Shown: positions 61,316-64,000 of the stretch, one piece after another
Position numbering within the stretch: position 1 is the first letter of the stretch
How the letters are laid out: each line of letters starts with the position of its first letter
Assembly (NCBI GenBank): GCA_018881555.1
Contig: JACAXG010000012.1
Span: forward strand, 248,001-312,000
Reading direction: 5' to 3'
Origin: Amblyornis subalaris
Lineage: Eukaryota; Chordata; Aves; Passeriformes; Ptilonorhynchidae
Length of the DNA: 64,000 nt
Program-made: the position numbers and the translations under genes
Notes under the pieces: generated by a model
What the model saw: only the letters and a program-made list of their open reading frames with translations
Told to the model about the DNA's origin: nothing
Database searches by the model: none

Positions 61316-64000
61316 TATTAGAGGAATTGCTACTTCCCAGAAGTCTGTTTATGTGCCATAGTGAGTTAAAAGTAACTTGTTTGCACTTTATCCCTATAAT
61401 TTTTATTTTATTTAGCATGTCTTGTCATTTTCTGAAATTATGAGGAATGTAGGCATAGTATAACTGACAGTATGTAGAATTCTTAGGTAATATCTAATCA
61501 TGCTCTTCGAATTTCCCTTTTAAAATACCTAAGTAATCAAACGAAAAGTATGAAAACCTTTTAAAAGAAAACCTGAACAAAGTAATTGAGCAAAGTACTC
61601 CATTCAATGTTGTACTCACCAGTAATTCTTTGGATGGTGGAGCTGGGAGACAGAAGAAAGTTCTTCTTGCTATGCAGAATTAAAAAAAAAAAATAAATCT
61701 GAAATTATTCTCCTGTGTCTACATCATTCCAGAGTACAACAGGTTCACCTTCACATCAGTTGCTTTGTAATTAGTAAAGCAGCAGCAAATCAGGCTTATC
61801 TCTATTGCAGCCACCAAAATCAAACCACTGTCTTTCTCATTAAGCAATTAACAGAAAAAATGGGAGAAGTAGAGTAGCATTCTGTAACGGTACCCATCTG
61901 TTTTTGCACTAAGGCAGGTAAATAACATCAGTCTGACTGAAATGAGCCCCTGCAGACCTACCCCCACATGTCCGTGTACTCTGCTTGTAATGGGTTCAGG
62001 CACAGAACCACACAAATGCACTTAGGTCTAACTATGTCACCAAATGTTGATGGCACTCAGCTTTTTAGATGTTGCACTGCCACCCCCATGCCCCTCCCCA
62101 TAGCTGAACCTACTAGAACCAGCCTGTTTTTATAACACAGAAATCTCAGGCTCTCTGAACCTGATGCCTCCCTCCCCACACAGCAGGTAGAAATGAACAC
62201 CTCTACAGTTGATTTACTATGTAGGTTTTTAATTACTAATAAAACTAGGTTTAAAGTAACATCTGTCTGCTTTGTTTACAGGCTAATAACCTCACACTTT
62301 GCTCAATTACCCACTACAAGAGCCACGAGCCTGCAGCTTTTTTCCACCATTCTTCTCTATTCCTCAAGTTACCATGCACTAGCATTGCTTTGCATGGCAC
62401 ATGTAATCAGTCTTCCAACTTTGCCCTGAAAAAAAATCAGCAAAACACAACTAATAAGCACACGTCTACCACTCACCTTGAAATAATAAATTCACAGGCA
62501 CTATTCTAGGTTATTTTATGCTCCCCTTTGATCCCAAAAAATATTGTGACAGTGAATACTACTGATTTTTTTTTTTAATTATCAAAGTTCATTATTCAAT
62601 TAGTTTACATTTTGCACTTGACACAAAACCCACAAAAGCTAAAGAGTCACTATCAATATCTGTTCATACATATATAAGAAATAGCTAGAAAAACTAGCAG
62701 GTTTGTTACTATTTGCTACAGTAACATAGACACTTCCCTGAGTCTGTGCAGTGAAGATGATGTTTTAGCCAGTTCATACCTCTGGATTTCATAATGTTAA
62801 TTTATGCCATAAACCTCTAAACAAGCAGAAATTTATTGAATTTTGCAATATTCTCTTAAAGGCATCAGGAATATCAGTGGATTTTTGAGAGCAAAAACTG
62901 CAAAAGGTTGCTGTCCTTACACCTGCAAACTGCTGCAGAGCATGCTGGCTGCCTGCCTCCAAAATCTAACCCCCTGCTCAGCAAGCCTGCTGCAGAATCA
63001 ACCCTGTCTCTCCATTTTAGCCCCCAAAATCTTGGTACATTTATTGAACCCAGAGTCCAAGCAAGTTATTTCTTCCATTTTCTTAGCATTTGTGAAGAGA
63101 CAGGTAAGATCTAATTTTAAAGCCTTCAGTGTAATTTTTTTGCCATACTCAGGAATCTTGGCAGAGAGCCCAAAGATGAAGAAGGATCATTCTATTCATT
63201 TGGAGGGGAGTCCTGCTTTGATTAAATCCTTTAAAGCTAAGAAAATATACTCTTTTATCTTACTGAGGCATATATGATTACACGACATGTATGAATTAGG
63301 TTAATCAATTATTTTCAGATGCATGGTTTACATATTCATATTAGAAAAAATGGTTATTCAAAGAAGCAAATTTATGTATGTTCTTTATCAAAAGGTTTAT
63401 TGCTGCTAGAAGCTGAATTTCTGAAATTTAATGATTTAAAGGGCTTTGAGACATGAGAATTTCTCAAGGTTGTTCACAAACGTGAAATAACTGCATCATG
63501 ATGACTTTAAAAAAATCACCATCTGGGAATCCTTTCATTCAGCTTAGGTAGAGTTTGCTTCCTGGTGGCATGACTCAGGTTGATAAACTGAGGCAGCCAA
63601 AAGTGATAAAAAGCCATTAGAGGTGGGTTGGCAAGATGCTAAAAAGGAAAAAAATACCTCATGGGAGAATACATCTTAATATTATTATTATTTGTCGTGT
63701 CAGACATTAAGAAGTGATTAAAAAGATAACAATCCCTAATTTTGACTCTAAATACCTTAAGAAAAATTAGAGTAGAAATAAAAAAAATCAACTGCGTGGT
63801 AATAAAGACATACACAGCCTATTTTGTAAAAAAAGTCATGGAGTCACTTCATGAAAAGATCTCTGGAATTCAAAGATTTATCTTTAATTGAATAAAGACT
63901 TCTTAAAAAAAATCTTTTCTGATCCTTAGAAAACATGGCTATGGCAAAGGCCGTTACACATGATGCACTTTGAAGTTACGGAAATCCTAAGAAGGGAATC

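Larger units (their letters stand above)
53463..64000. other. Upstream flanking DNA, second part
   Basis: No gene is recognised. Apart from the repeat remnants listed (about 55.09-55.70 kb and 60.86 kb) and a short 15-bp direct repeat at 61261-61315, it is AT-rich unique sequence. The 144-codon plus-strand frame at 62843-63277 shows no domain or signal that I can identify. Confidence 0.6.

Noticed and set aside
62843..63277. 144-codon plus-strand open frame
   Set aside because: It has no recognisable domain, start context or splice structure; length alone is compatible with chance in 64 kb.
53463..64000. 3' end of neighbouring SCN9A
   Set aside because: Its last exon should appear as a minus-strand frame of several hundred codons; none exists here. 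A distal 3' UTR cannot be excluded.

Overview
The window is vertebrate nuclear DNA, AT-rich and almost entirely non-coding, with short exons split by large introns. It is most likely from a bird: it holds a 5'-truncated CR1 3' end of the avian type at about 53.36 kb, an older CR1 remnant at 33.87 kb, few other interspersed repeats, and introns that look short for this gene. About two dozen isolated single N bases suggest a draft assembly.

Only one protein-coding gene is recognisable. It is the 5' part of SCN1A, the voltage-gated sodium channel alpha subunit Nav1.1, on the minus strand, so transcription runs from high to low coordinates. Coding exons 1, 2, 3, 4, 5 (two alternative copies) and 6 lie at 17.1, 10.0, 5.3, 4.2, 3.6/3.4 and 2.4 kb. 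Together they encode residues 1 to about 322: the cytoplasmic N-terminus, domain I segments S1 to S5 and the first part of the S5-pore loop. All splice phases are consistent. The paralogue is called SCN1A rather than SCN2A, SCN3A or SCN9A from the MEQ start, the [25 protein letters not shown] stretch of exon 2 (split here: [12 protein letters not shown] then [13 protein letters not shown]), and the [12 protein letters not shown] stretch of exon 4. The window ends (position 1) inside intron 6.

Three features of gene structure stand out. Both mutually exclusive exons, 5N (Asn) and 5A (Asp), are intact and only 98 nt apart. Intron 2 is a textbook U12-type AT-AC intron with donor, branch point and AC acceptor all visible. 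The 5' leader carries three same-frame upstream ATGs that open a roughly 100-codon reading frame overlapping the main start.

From 17.15 to 38.69 kb is a 21.5-kb intron in the 5' UTR. A candidate non-coding first exon ends at a strong donor at 38,690, next to a 16-G/polypurine tract and a GC-richer block (39.3-39.9 kb) that may be promoter. From 40 to 64 kb is upstream flanking DNA with one young CR1 end, one decayed LINE-like stretch, an ancient SINE/L2-like tail, a GC-elevated open segment at 41.8-42.3 kb and a second possible promoter-like block at 46.05-46.45 kb. No other gene, RNA gene or defence-type system was found. Nothing here is a convincing new biological system; the value lies in SCN1A splicing and 5'-leader architecture.
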